64,000 nt of DNA from Heracleum sosnowskyi. Taxonomy: Eukaryota > Streptophyta > Magnoliopsida > Apiales > Apiaceae. Of the stretch, positions 1 through 11,900 are shown piece by piece. Position 1 is the first letter of the stretch. Each line of letters starts with the position of its first letter. The position numbers were made by a program, and so were the translations under genes. The notes under the pieces are model-generated. The model did no database searches, was not told the DNA's origin, and saw only the letters and a list, made by a program, of their open reading frames with translations. The stretch spans positions 52,987,133 through 53,051,132 of the forward strand of contig CM061238.1 of the NCBI GenBank assembly GCA_030848705.1. The letters run 5' to 3'.

Positions 1-290
1 AGGCCATAGCACTATCACAAGTTATAATCTAAAAATATAAAAATATATATTTATTTATAAAAATACTACAAATAATTCCTTCTTACTGTTATAAAATTAT
101 ACTAACTTATAGCTCGTGCGAAGCACTAATTACTTTTAAATATTTTTATTATTTCAATAATTTAAAGAAATATATATCATTTTTACCTTTTTTTTAAAAA
201 AATAATATAATAATTTGTGGTTAATGGAGTTTTGGATATTAATTTTAATATATTGTAGGTAAGAATCGAACCTTAAACCTCCGTATAAAA

Positions 291-350
291 TAATTTTTAA
301 TATTGTATATTTGTGAAAATTAATTTTTAATATTGTATATTTGTGAATTT
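291..350. repeat. 30-bp tandem duplication
   Basis: Two adjacent copies of a 30-bp AT-rich unit (291-320 and 321-350) differ only in their last few bases. It looks like a simple local duplication. Confidence 0.85.
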
Positions 351-895
351 TTTAAAATTTTGGTATGTAAAAGAGGTTAGTTAATTGATACTTGGTGAAT
401 AATTACTAACGAATATATTGCAATTTGTTTATTGTTAATTATTTTAAAAATAATTAATATTAAAGGATACCAAAAAAGAAAGGTATTAACCGAAAAGGAA
501 GGTTTTAACGAAATTATAAATTATACGTTTATTATAATTACTAGCTTTGCACGGGCTCCTTTTTACTACTTTAGATTTTAAATTTTAAATTTTAAAATAA
601 AATAAATATAATATTTTAATATATATTTGATGTAATTTTAATTTTATTAATATTTTTAGATCAAATATATTAAAAGTTAATTTTACTATATTTATAATAA
701 ATATTAATTTTCTGAACATTTAATCCTTTTCATGGATCACTTACAAATACATTGTTTACATTTGTTTATTTTAATTTATTGTTTCAGGGTGTCAAACTTT
801 TGACCTAGGGTAATATTTTAATATTAGAAAAATAATTTAAAATATTACTTTTTCTAAGTGTTTTTTCGGCTCTACTAACTTTTAAAAATATTTAT

Positions 896-1031
896 AAAAA
901 TACGGTTTGCAACCAAATATTTTTTTACGATTTGCAACCAGAAGCAATCTGATGCAGCTTATTTTTACGATTTTCTAAAAATATTAATTGCAGTTACTTT
1001 TGGTTGCATCCGGTTGCAAAGTCGTATTTTT
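896..1031. repeat. Short foldback, MITE-like
   Basis: Two arms of about 20 bp face each other: 896-914 (aaaaatacggtttgcaacc) and 1012-1031, whose reverse complement differs by two or three bases. Further TTGCAACC/GGTTGC pieces lie between them. This could be a small foldback or hAT-type MITE remnant. No target-site duplication was recognised. Confidence 0.4.
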
Positions 1032-1089
1032 GCAAAAAAATCTAAAAAATTATTCTTTTTTTCCAAATAAAATAACATTTTTGCAAAAA

Positions 1090-1092
<3 letters not shown>

Positions 1093-1135
<43 letters not shown>
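1093..1135. repeat. (TA)n microsatellite
   Basis: Uninterrupted run of about 21 TA units. Confidence 0.95.
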
Positions 1136-1137
<2 letters not shown>

Positions 1138-1427
1138 AAAAACCCTCTTTATGTTATCATTCTTACTCTTAGTATATAATAAAATATAATTTTAATATGT
1201 ATATTTTTATTAACAGGAAAACAAATTATTGAAATCAATGAAATATAATAATGAATGTTTAATCAAGATATATATGATTTCACCATTATCACGTAACCTG
1301 GATGATTGATTATGTTTCGAATCATCAATATACTTGTATAAAGGAGAAGACAAGGGCGGTGAGTTGGTGGCTCTCAAAACGCTCCGTTCTATTTTTCTAA
1401 TTTTCTCAATTTTTCACAATTTTTAAT

Positions 1428-1592
1428 ATTAATAATTACAACTTACTTTATTATTTTCGATTTTGTAGGAAGGATATTATTTTCAAACTTGATATAACTT
1501 TATTTTATTATTTTCAAATTTGATAGAACTTTTTTTGATTTAGAAAATTACAGCTTCCTTATTATTTTCGAATTTATAGACTGTTATGTTAA
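1428..1592. repeat. Minisatellite, left part
   Basis: Left portion of a minisatellite built from the phrase cttttattattttcaaactt with gatagaactttct variants. The same array resumes directly after SIRE-A at 13180, so SIRE-A inserted inside it. Confidence 0.75.
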
Positions 1593-2089
1593 TGTTAGAT
1601 ATAATTGCTGATGATTGTTTATCAGTGTTTAAGCAACAGATACTCATCAGAGTTTACTAGAAGCCAGTCAGAGTTTGATAAAGTCTGACGGGGTAAGAGT
1701 TTGCTTAGCTGTCGGTGCAAAGACAATGAAGATTCTAGAAGCAATATATCTTGAAGATGGAAAGAAGCAATATATATTGAGACAGATAAGAAAACGGAAC
1801 AGAAGACAGAAGCAATCCTAATTTGATATAAATTGTATAGCTAATTTGTAGGAATATCAATTAGAGATTGAATCTATGTAGCTGTGTACTATATAAACAC
1901 AGATAGGTTAACCCTAAAAGGGATGCGAATACTGAATACATTATTCTTGTAACCTAGCAGCTCTCTGTGATATTTTACATCACTGAGAGAAGAGTTATTT
2001 AATATAATTCAGTTTATTGTTCATAAACAGTGTTCTTGATTGTTAGTCTCATACATATATTGATTATATATTGTGTATTCAGCCTAACA
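1593..2089 (+). repeat. SIRE-A 5' LTR
   Basis: 497 bp, from TGTTAGATATAATTG to GCCTAACA. It contains a good TATA box and three CAGAGTTT/GTCTGA words of the family-specific kind. Confidence 0.95.
1890..1897 (+). promoter_or_regulatory. LTR TATA box of SIRE-A
   Basis: TATATAAA in the 5' LTR, about 200 bp before its end, is the likely Pol II promoter for the genomic RNA. The 3' LTR copy reads TAAATAAA because of one substitution. Confidence 0.6.
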
Positions 2090-2091
2090 AT

Positions 2092-2103
2092 TGGTATCAG
2101 AGC
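2092..2103 (+). other. SIRE-A primer binding site
   Basis: TGGTATCAGAGC, complementary to the 3' end of plant initiator-Met tRNA, starts two bases after the 5' LTR. Confidence 0.9.
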
Positions 2104-2153
2104 CAAGGCTGTTTAATATATACAGTTTACTGATCTAAAACACAAGTATAATC

Positions 2154-4409
2154 ATGACTGAAAACTCTCAGGAAGGTTCTATTGCTCAAAAGGGTCAATC
2201 TGCTTCTATAAGTCGATATGAATCAATCAGGGTTCTAATACTCAAACCAGTGGAATATCCAATATGGAAGGTTAAGATGACCATGTTTCTAGAAGCCATA
2301 GATCCAGAATACCTTGATAGAATCTATGATGGTCCTCATATGCCAACTAAACTGACTCCTGTAGTTGCTGGTCAAGAACAAAAGACTGTTCCGAAGGAAA
2401 AGAAAGATATGACTCCTGAAGACATCTCATCAATTGCAAAGGATGCAAAGGTTAGACATCTTCTACACAGTGCCTTAAATAATGTTATCTCTAACAGAGT
2501 TATTGGCTACAAAACTGCCAAAGAAATTTGGGATGTTGTAGAAGTCAGGTGTCAAGGAACTACTGCTATAAAGAAGAACATGAAGACTATTCTAACACAG
2601 GAGTATGAACACTTTGACTCTAGATCTGATGAAACTTTGACAGATACTTATGACAGATTTTGTAAACTTTTGAATGATTTGTCTCTGGTTGATAAAGAAT
2701 ATGAACTTGAAGAGTCAAATCTCAAGTTTCTTTTATCCCTACCTGAAAGATGGGATTTAAAGGCGACAACAATTCGAGACAATTATGATCTTGCAGAAAC
2801 AGATCTTGATGAAATCTATGGATTGCTTAAAACTCATGAACTTGAGATAGAACAAAGAAACAAAAGATCTGGAAAGAAGACAAAATCTGTTGCTCTCAAA
2901 GTTGAAGAAAAACTCATGAAGAAAGAAACATCAAAGAAGAAAGCTAAGGGAAAGGCTTTGGTCATAAAATCTGATAGTGAGTCATCAAACTCTGATGATG
3001 ATTCAAACACTGATGCTTCTTCTGAATCTGAGGATGATGAAGAACAAATGATGCAGATGGCTGCTTTGATGGTGAAGACCTTCAAAAAGATGGGTTTCAA
3101 GAATTTCAAGAAAGGAAAGAGATTCTCTAGGAGAGACTCAAACTCTGAGAGAAAGAATTTCAGAAAGTCTGAAGGAAGGGATACCAAGTCTGGGAAGAAA
3201 GACAAGTCTGAAATCCAGTGCTACAAGTGTAAAGAGATGGGTCACTATGCTCCAGAGTGCAAGAAAGGAAAATCGGAAAAAGCACTCATCACTAAAGGAA
3301 GAGACTGGGCAGACACTTCAGATTCAGATGAGGATGTAAACTATGCTCTCATGGCAACTGTCAAAGATGAATCTGAATCATCTGAAAACAAGGTACCCCT
3401 AACAACTTATGCTTATGATACTGATAATATATCTGAATTGAGAATTTATCTTAAAAGCATACATGTTAGCTATAGAGATCAGACTTTAGAGAATGAAAGA
3501 ATCAAATCTGAGAATCTAGGTCTTAAAGAGAGGAATAAATTTCTTGAAGAAAGACTTGTTAATATGCAACAAGTTCAAAAGGAAAGAGATGATGCTGTTT
3601 ATATTGAACAGGAATTTCTTAAAAAATATAAGCAAATAGAATCTGATTTAGAAAAAGAGAGGAAAGTGATTAAAACCTAGACTAATTCTGGAAAAGACAC
3701 ACATCAGGTTTTTCAGACAGATACTGTAGGTTTAGGTTACTGTGAGGAAGATGAACTTAGGTTTAAAGATAAAGTTAAAGTCAAATCACAACTTAAACCT
3801 GTGAAATTTGTTTCTGAATCCAGTAAGCTAAAATCTGTAGTTGTGACAGAAGCTATTAAAGAATCAGTAAAAACTTGTGATAAACAGGTGAATGTTGGTT
3901 TAATGACAGAGAAACAATTCAAGTATAAGATCAAAGAGGTAAAGCCTGTTAACAAACAGAAAGTGTCCAAGAAGAATAGGAATGGAAAAGTAGGCATTAA
4001 TAAAAGAAATGATTATCTGCCTAATTCTGATGCTCCTAGAAAAACATGTCATAGTTGTGGTAGTACTAACCATCTTGCCAGGTTTTGCAAGAAGAACAAA
4101 AATATTAATTCTTTACCCTCCAAGTGTGGAGTAAAGAATGATTATGTTAGGGTTAGACCACAGACTTTATGCACACACTGTGGGAGCACTTGGCATTCCA
4201 TTTATAAGTGCAAGAGTTATCATGCTATTTATCACAACTATTATGAGCTAAAACCCAACCTGAAATGGGTTAGAGCAAACTCTGAAAGTGTAAAGTCTGA
4301 TACTGTTAGCTTAAACTCTGTTGATAGTGATTCCGCTGCAAAAGCTAACAATGTTAAGAAAGCCAAAGGATCCAAGCAAGTCTGGATCCTTAAATCTAAT
4401 TCTTTGTAA
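2154..4409 (+). pseudogene. gag: SIRE-A gag (nonsense-interrupted)
   Basis: Capsid/nucleocapsid polyprotein of the element. The frame opens at ATG 2154 and runs to TAA 4407-4409, broken only by an in-frame TAG at 3678-3680 where Trp is the likely ancestral codon. The N-terminus resembles the UBN2/copia-Gag fold (tryptophan-rich YPIWKVKM). A highly charged Ser/Asp-rich spacer follows, full of the family word (NSD, NSE). Three CCHC-type zinc knuckles are visible: 3219-3260, 4047-4088 and 4170-4211. Coiled-coil-like sequence lies just before the TAG. The last codons abut the pol frame. A candidate splice donor (AAG|GTACCC) lies at 3393, before the second and third knuckles; see findings. Confidence 0.9.
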
Positions 4410-7400
4410 TTGTTTGTGATTGCAGGGCATAAGGGAAAGTACCCTAGTCTTGGACATGGATGTTCAGGACACATGACTGGTAATAAAGCCCTGCTATCAG
4501 ATTATGAGGAGAAGGCTGGCCCAAAAGTTTCCTATGGAGATGGCAACATAGGACGTACTATGGGATATGGAAATATCAATCTTGGAAGTGTCATCATCAC
4601 AAATGTAGCTCTTGTCCCAGGACTCAAGCATGATCTGCTATCTGTGAGTCAAATCTGTGACAGAGGATATCATGTAGATTTTCAATCTGAATACTGTGAG
4701 GTTATCAGCAAATCTACAGGGAAAGTTGTTCTAGTTGGACACAGACGTAACAACATTTATGAAGCAAGTTTGGTAACAAACTCTGAAGGAAAAGCTGTGT
4801 GTCTGTCTACAAAAATGTCAAATGAAGAGAGTTGGAAATGGCATAAGAAGCTCTCTCACCTAAACTTGAACAACATCAATGAGCTGATAAGAAAAGATCT
4901 TGTAAGGGGACTTCCAAAGTCAATACTCAGCTTAGAAGGTCTGTGTGATTCTTGTCAAAAGGCCAAGCAAAGGAAGTCATCCTTCAAGAGTAAGTCTGAA
5001 TCTTCAGTTGTGGAACCGTATCATCTTCTTCATGTTGATCTTTTTGGTCCAGTTAATATAATGTCTCTTGGCAGAAAGAAGTATGCTCTAGTTATTGTTG
5101 ATGAGTACACTAGATACACCTGGGTGTATTTTTTAGCAAAGAAGGATGAAACTGCCTTAATTCTAATGGATCATGTGAAGTTACTGGACAAAGGATCACA
5201 GTTCAAAGTGAAAATCATAAGGAGTGATAATGGTACTGAATTCAGAAATGCAATAATGGAAGAATTTTGCAAGGAAAGAGGAGTGAAGCAAGAATTTTCT
5301 GCACCTGGTACTCCACAGCAAAATGGTGTAGTTGAAAGAAAGAACATGACCTTAATCGAAGCTGCCAGAACAATGCTTGCTGAAGCAAAATTGCCAACTT
5401 ATTTCTGGGCAGAAGCTGTTCAAACAGCTTGTTTTACTCAAAATGCTACACTGATCAACAAGCATGGGAAAACACCATATGAGATGGTGAAAAATAAGAA
5501 GCCAAATTTGAAATATTTTCATATTTTTGGATGCAAGTGTTTTGTGTTGAAAAATCATCCTGAACAATTGACCAAGTTTGACTTAAAAGCTGATGAAAGA
5601 ATTTTTGTTGGATACCCACTGTCAACTAAAGCATTCAGAGTCTACAATATGAAAACTAAAGTGATCATGGAATCTATACATGTGTCATTTGATGACAAGA
5701 GAATAACTGGAATAGAAGATGAAGAATATCATGATCAACTTCACTTTGAAAATGAAGATCTAAACTCTGATGACGTAAACTTTGATGAAGCAAATCCAAC
5801 AAACTCTGATGAAGCATACTCTGAACCTCTGGTAAACACTGAGGGAATTTCTCTGACAGAACAAAATAGAGAACCAATCGAGGGGGAGCGTGAAGATACT
5901 TCAGAAACATCTCAAGATAATGACTCAAATTCTGAAAGTGAGTCAGCTGAAGAATCAAATAGTAACTTTGAATTAAACTCTGAAAGTTCAAATACTGAAC
6001 AGTCCAATTCAGGGGGAGCCTCAGAGAATGCAAATAGTCAAGAAGAAAATCAGGAAAGCATGGATCAAGGGGGAGGATCTAATAATAATAGAAGCCAATT
6101 ACCTACAGCAAGAAGGTGGACACAAGCCCATACACCTGACTTGATAATTGGAGATCCAGAAGCTAGTGTAAGAACTAGAAGTGCTACAACTAATGAATGT
6201 CTGTTTCATGCATTCTTGTCTCAAACTGAGCCAAAGAAAGTGGAAGAAGCTCTTCAAGATGCTAACTGGATAACAGCTATGCAGGAAGAGTTAAATGAAT
6301 TTGAAAGAAATGAAGTATGGACCCTTGTACCAAGACCCAAAAACAGATCTATTACAAAGTGGGTTTTCAGAAACAAAACAGACAGTGATGGAGTGATTAC
6401 AAGGAATAAGGCTAGACTTGTGGCTAAAGGCTATTCACATCAGGAAGGAATTGACTATGATGAAACCTTTGCTCCAGTTGCAATATTGGAGGCAATAAGG
6501 ATTTTTCTGGCCTATGCTGCTCACAAAAAGTTTAAAGTCTTTCAGATGGATGTGAAAAGTGCTTTTCTCAATGGGAAACTTGAAGAAGAAGTGTTTGTTG
6601 AACAACCACCAGGGTTGTAGATCCCAAGCATCCAGATTATGTCTACAGGCTTGACAAGGCATTATATGGACTAAAGCAGGCACCTAGAGCATGGTATGAA
6701 ACTCTAGCTCAATTTCTTTTAGAAAGTGGGTTCACTAGAGGTACAATTGACAAGACCTTGTTCTATTTTAATTCTGGTGATGATTTGCTGTTAGTTCAAA
6801 TCTATGTGGATGACATAATTTTTGGGTCTTCTAATGACAAACTCTGTAAGAAATTTGCCAAGCTTATGCAGTCAAGGTATCAAATGAGCATGATGGGAGA
6901 GCTTAGTTATTTTCTAGGCTTACAAGTCAAGCAAACAGATGATGGGATCTTTATCAATCAAGCAAAATATACCAGAAATCTTCTCAAGAAATTTGGTATG
7001 CTTGATAGTTCATCTGCTACAACTCCCATGGCTACTGCAACAAAGCTAGACAAAGACACAGGAGCTTCAGTAGATATGACAAACTACAGAGGGATGATAG
7101 GGTCTCTTCTTTATCTAACTGCAAGTAGACCAGACATCATGTATGCAACTTGCCTTTGTGCAAGATTTCAAGCAGATCCCAGAGAGCCTCATCTAACAGC
7201 TGTGAAGAGAATTTTCAAATATCTTAATGGAACCATAACTCTTGGTTTGTGGTATCCTAGAGAATCAGAGTTTAAATTAATTGGTTACTCTGATGCAGAT
7301 TTTGCAGGCTGTAAGATAGACAGGAAAAGCACAAGTGGAAGCTGTCAATTTCTAGGTGACAGATTAGTTTCTTGGTACAGCAAGAAACAGAAATCAATTT

Positions 7401-7673
7401 CCACATCCACAGTAGAAGCAGAGTATATTGCTGCTGGTAGCTGTTGTGCACAGATTTTATGGATGAAGAATCAATTGCTGGATTATGGATTAAGGTACTC
7501 TAAAATACCTATTTTCTGTGATAATCAAAGTGGAACATGTGGAAGAAGGAAATATTGAGCTTCATTTTGTGTCTACAGACCAACAGCTTGCAGATATCTT
7601 CACCAAACCTTTGAGTGAAGCTACCTTTACAAGGCTGGTAAATGAACTTGGAATGATCTCTGGTTTTGACTAG
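4410..7673 (+). pseudogene. pol: SIRE-A pol (frameshifted, partly deleted)
   Basis: Copia polyprotein in the order protease, GAG-pre-integrase, integrase, RT, RNase H. The protease active site is broken: compared with the Asp-Ser-Gly of SIRE-B, one base is missing near 4453-4460, so the triad is lost and the frame shifts. GAG-pre-integrase (WHKKLSHLN), the integrase Asp (HVDLFGP), SDNGTEF and the QNGVVERK glutamate are present. The RT keeps YVDD at 6803-6814, but a one-base loss near 6615 shifts the frame upstream of it. Near 7530 the RNase H domain has lost roughly 80-100 bases including the conserved HSRTKHID segment; the tail (FTKPL) resumes and ends at TAG 7671-7673. The Glu/Asn/Ser-rich integrase-RT linker (5750-6080) is packed with ACTCTGA words. 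Confidence 0.92.
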
Positions 7674-8987
7674 AGATACTGGTTAGACTCAAAATCTATA
7701 CTTCTATAATTTGTTGCTCATGATTCTTTGCATATGTTAACTGTCATTCATACCAGTTTGTCAAACTCTGAACTCATACTCTGTTAGTCATACTCTGTCA
7801 GTTATACTCTGATGTTAAACTCTGATTGTGATTTTGTCTGAAAAACATGGACCGATGAAGCATGATTTTCAGTAAGTAATCATGAATCTTTCTGAGTGAT
7901 ATGAATTCTCATTTCAAAATGTGCAAAAATTTTACACAGCATGATACTGTCTCTATATTTATAGCATCTCTTAGTTTATTGATCATATACACTGAGTCTG
8001 TATTAGCTGTTTGCATTTTCTCTCATAAATTAATTGTATTCACTGATGAAAAGTCTAAACTCTGATAATTAGTTGCAAATATTTCACCCTCAAATCAAAA
8101 ATTGCAAAATAAGCACAAATTCCTTTGAGATCATGTTGTGCCTAGGAAGATCCTGGAACTTATTGTATGAAATAAGGGCTAAAATCTTTGATTTTTGGTG
8201 ACTAGTGCCAACCACTGATTACTGGAAAAATTAAAAAAAAAATCGAAAGGGGTGAAAATAATAAATTTAGAAGTACAGAGTTTAGATGAGGTCAGATTTA
8301 TATTATACATGAGAGTTTGGGCAACCAGTTTTTACTGATTTATTTTGTGGATTTTATGCACTTTGAGATGATCTAAATATTTATATTCAGTAAACTCTGC
8401 TAAGTCACACACAATTATTCACATCTGTACAGTTTGTGAAAAGAGTTTATTAATTAAGAAGGAGGATTGGTAAACACTGATGAATTGTGTACTCTACGCC
8501 GAGGTAATTTAATTTTAATCTCTGATGATTAAAATAAATTTTGTTTGTTTCAGACATATTATGATTTTGAGAAAAGACTTTTGTTTTTGAAAATTCAAAT
8601 GAGAATGATTGGACAGTTGTTCAAGAGTGTATTAAACAGAGGAGAGAGGTTGAGTGTCTAGGAAAGTGTAAAAGGCGGTAATTATTGCTATTTTTACTGC
8701 GCATGCGCATTGAAAACTGCCATTTACTGCTGTCAGTCATTGCATGTGTGCCACGTGTCCCACTCACACGAATTACGGAGTAAGATAGTTGTGTGTATTA
8801 ATTAGAAACTGTTGAGTTTTTAATTTTTAATTTTGTATTAATATACAATACACAAAATTGTTTGAACTTTTCACATCTTACTCAGATTCAAACTTTACTG
8901 TCACACACACATATTCACAAACACTTTTTCTGCAAACACTCTCGAAATTTCTATAAGCCATTCTCTGATTATTTCTAATTCATACTA
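7674..8987 (+). promoter_or_regulatory. SIRE-A pol-ORF3 spacer with word cluster
   Basis: 1.3 kb without coding capacity. At 7763-7840 the family word ACTCTGA/ACTCTGT is repeated about six times with little between copies. A G-box (CCACGTGTCC, core 8752-8757) lies 236 bp before the third ORF. An AT-rich TATA-like stretch (8830-8850) and a CA-rich leader (8900-8945) follow, as in plant 5' untranslated regions. An internal promoter for ORF3 is an inference. Confidence 0.5.
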
Positions 8988-11900
8988 ATGGCGTCTACTG
9001 CTTTTGTTTCTTCTGGACTTGAGTTTGTTCCTAACAATTATTCTGCTCCTTTGAGTAATGAGAACGCACCGGAGGCGTTTCATTTGATGCAGAATTTTCT
9101 TGCCCAATCTCCAATCGGGCGTGCTCTTGTCGAACCCGAGAAGCTTTCTGGAGTTCAGATTAAAAGCTTCTGGGAAACTGGCATTTATGATGATGGTGGT
9201 GAATCTGGAACACCATCCATTCTGTTTGAGTTTCAGGAAACAGAGTATGTTATTACTCCTGGTACAGTTCGTGCAGCGATGGGCTTTGGTGAGCATACTG
9301 CTTACACAATTGCTGTTGGTGATGCTGATTTGGTCAGAATGATGAGGGAGATAGGATATAGTGGATCTTTGGCTAAGATTGGTCAATTGAAGCGACCGTT
9401 CTTGAGGAAGGAGTGGAGTTTTTTCTTTGATTGTATTACAAGAACGTTCGGCAAGAAGTGCACCAACTGGGATGCAATACCCACTGATAGTCTGCAAATC
9501 GGGTATTCTTTATTTTATGGTACTCACTTTGACTTTGCAAGATTAGTTTTAACTAATTTGGGTGAGAAAATTACTGAAAACAGAAGGGTAGTTTACTTTG
9601 CTCGTTTTTGTCAGATTTTGTTCTCTGTTTGTGTTACTGGGGTAGATATTATTGATAATGATATTATTCCTTGTTTTAAATTGCACAAAAGAGTATTCTC
9701 TGATCTTATTAATAAGGATGTCAAGAAGGGTAATGTAGGTGATTTATTATTACCTGAGTTGGTTCAACAATTTTTAACCAATTCTACCCAAACACAATCT
9801 GAACCTCAACCACAACCACAATCTGAACCACATCCTGAACTCTTAAACACTGTTCTTCCTAAACCAAAATCTGGTGGTAGGACTAAACATGTGGGTTCTA
9901 AGCCAGCTAGGATTACCAAGCCATCTGTTGATGTTGGGGTGTCAATATTTGCTGGAACTTCAAGAATTAAGAGAAGGGCAAAAAGGCCATCTTTTGCTGC
10001 TGCTGAAAATGAAACTTCTCATCAGAAAAGAAGAAAGTTGGTAACTGATTATCTTTTCGAAGAATTAGATGTTTCTGAACCTGAAAATGTTGAGAATGTT
10101 GGTACTACAAGTGTTGAAGCTGAAGATGCTGAAAATGCTGCAAATGTTGAAGCTCCTGAGGCTGTTGATGAAGAATTCTTTGATGCTGCTCATGCAAACA
10201 CTGATGATATGGCTGAGGTGCCTTTGGAAGAAACTTTCTTTGTTGAAATTGAAAGAGAAGTTGAAGCACATCCTAGTGTCAGTGTTTGTGATACTTAGGA
10301 TGTGGCAGCTGATCAAGCTACTCTTGTAGTCAATGAGTCTGTGGGAACTCATACAGAGATTCTCTCTGTCACCAATCAGGTTCTTGAAAAAGGTGAAGAG
10401 GTTGACAAGGCAACAAAACCAGTTTCTTCTGAGAAAATCATTGAAGCTGCTACTGCGAAAATTGATGATCAAGTTGCAGAAACTACTGAAGCTGCTAAGA
10501 TAGATAATGAAGCTACTGCAGAGAATGTTATTAATGAAGCTGCAGAGCCTATTCAAGACAATGTTGATGCAGATGATGATAAAATTTCTTAACATTCTTT
10601 TCATGCAGACTCTGACATAAATGTTGAACTTTCAGACTCTGATGATAGTGAATCAATACCTTTTCTAAGGGATCCTACTGCAGAGTCTATCAAAGCAAAT
10701 CAACATGCTACTGAAGATCATTTCAGGGAAATGTATTTTAAAAATTGGTCAGGAGCAGACTGTATTTTTCCAGCCAACAGGGCTGCTGATTTTGTTGCAA
10801 AGTCTGCTGCCTCAATTACAAATCCTGAACTTCTAAGTCATTTGAAGGCTACAGTAGTGCAAGTGAAGACTCTTAATAATCGATTTGATGAAACTCACCA
10901 GTTAGTGACTGGTTTGAGAAATGATATAGCTGCTAGAGAGTTGGTGTTGAAGAATGATAAAGCTCTCTATTCTACCCTGTTTGCAAATCAGGTAGAATTT
11001 AAGCAAAGGCTAAGCAAAGTAGAAGAGAATCAGACTGTCATGTCTGCAAAGATTGATACAATTGCTACTTCTTTGGAATTGCTGACATCAGTTCTAATTC
11101 CTGATGATGTCAAAAAGGGGGAGAGGGTTTCTAAGGACAAATGCAAAAGAACTCAAACTCTGAGACAGAGGGATGATGGAACTGATGGTGGAAGCAAGGA
11201 CACTGAGAAAAAGTCAAAGATTATTCAAGTGCAAGGGAGATTCAAGTCAAACTCTGATAGAAATCAAACAAACTCTGGTGTTGGTGGCTCTGGTGCTCAA
11301 TCTTCTTCAAGACTTAAAAGTCTAGTGATTTCAGCTAATCCAATAATTGATGAAGAGATTGCAGCCAAGCTGTTTCTAGAAGAGCATGATGGTAAAGTTA
11401 CAGTTGAAGATTTGGAAGCTGAGATGAAGATGTTGTCTGAAGAACACAGAAAGAAGATTGCTTCTGGAAATTACAAGAAGAAAACTGTGAAAGTTCCAAG
11501 AAAGAAAGAATTGGGTATCTCTATCAAGGAAAACTCTCAACAGAGTATGCAATATTCAAGAAGGCCAACAGATAATGTTTCTAGTAAGGGCAAAGGAAAA
11601 CTAGTAGAAGAAGGACAATTTTCAAAGAAAAATTATTCAACCACTGACATTGCTCAAGTTGAATCAAGACTAAATCAATCAACCTCTGACGTTACTCAAG
11701 TTGATAGTTCTGTTAAAGTTGTGACAACCTCTGACAATGCTCAAGTTGTCCAAACTCAGTTATCTTCACAACTCCAAGGTTTCAAAAGACCTGTACTTCC
11801 TGAAACTCTGAAGCCAGAATCTGTGAACTTTCTTCAAACCAGAACAGTACTTGGAAAAGAATCTTATGATAAGTCTGGTTTGGGTTCACACAGGGAGAAA

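Larger units (their letters stand above)
1..1324. other. AT-rich spacer without a gene
   Basis: I see no coding region here. The stretch is strongly AT-rich and holds only small repeats: a 30-bp tandem duplication, a foldback and a (TA)n run, listed separately. A phrase near 258 (aatcgaacctt) recurs near 16110, so some of this is probably old dispersed repeat. Short reading frames here are low-complexity and unsupported. Confidence 0.6.

Noticed and set aside
110..130. Second Helitron end (GTGCGAAGCAC near 114-124)
   Set aside because: The hairpin is short and no CTRR lies at the right distance; too weak to call.
988..1179. 63-codon frame across the (TA)n run
   Set aside because: Composed of microsatellite-derived Ile/Tyr repeats; no start context or domain.
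2092..2103. tRNA gene fragment
   Set aside because: Only the 12-base PBS complement of initiator-Met tRNA is present, at the right place for a primer site.
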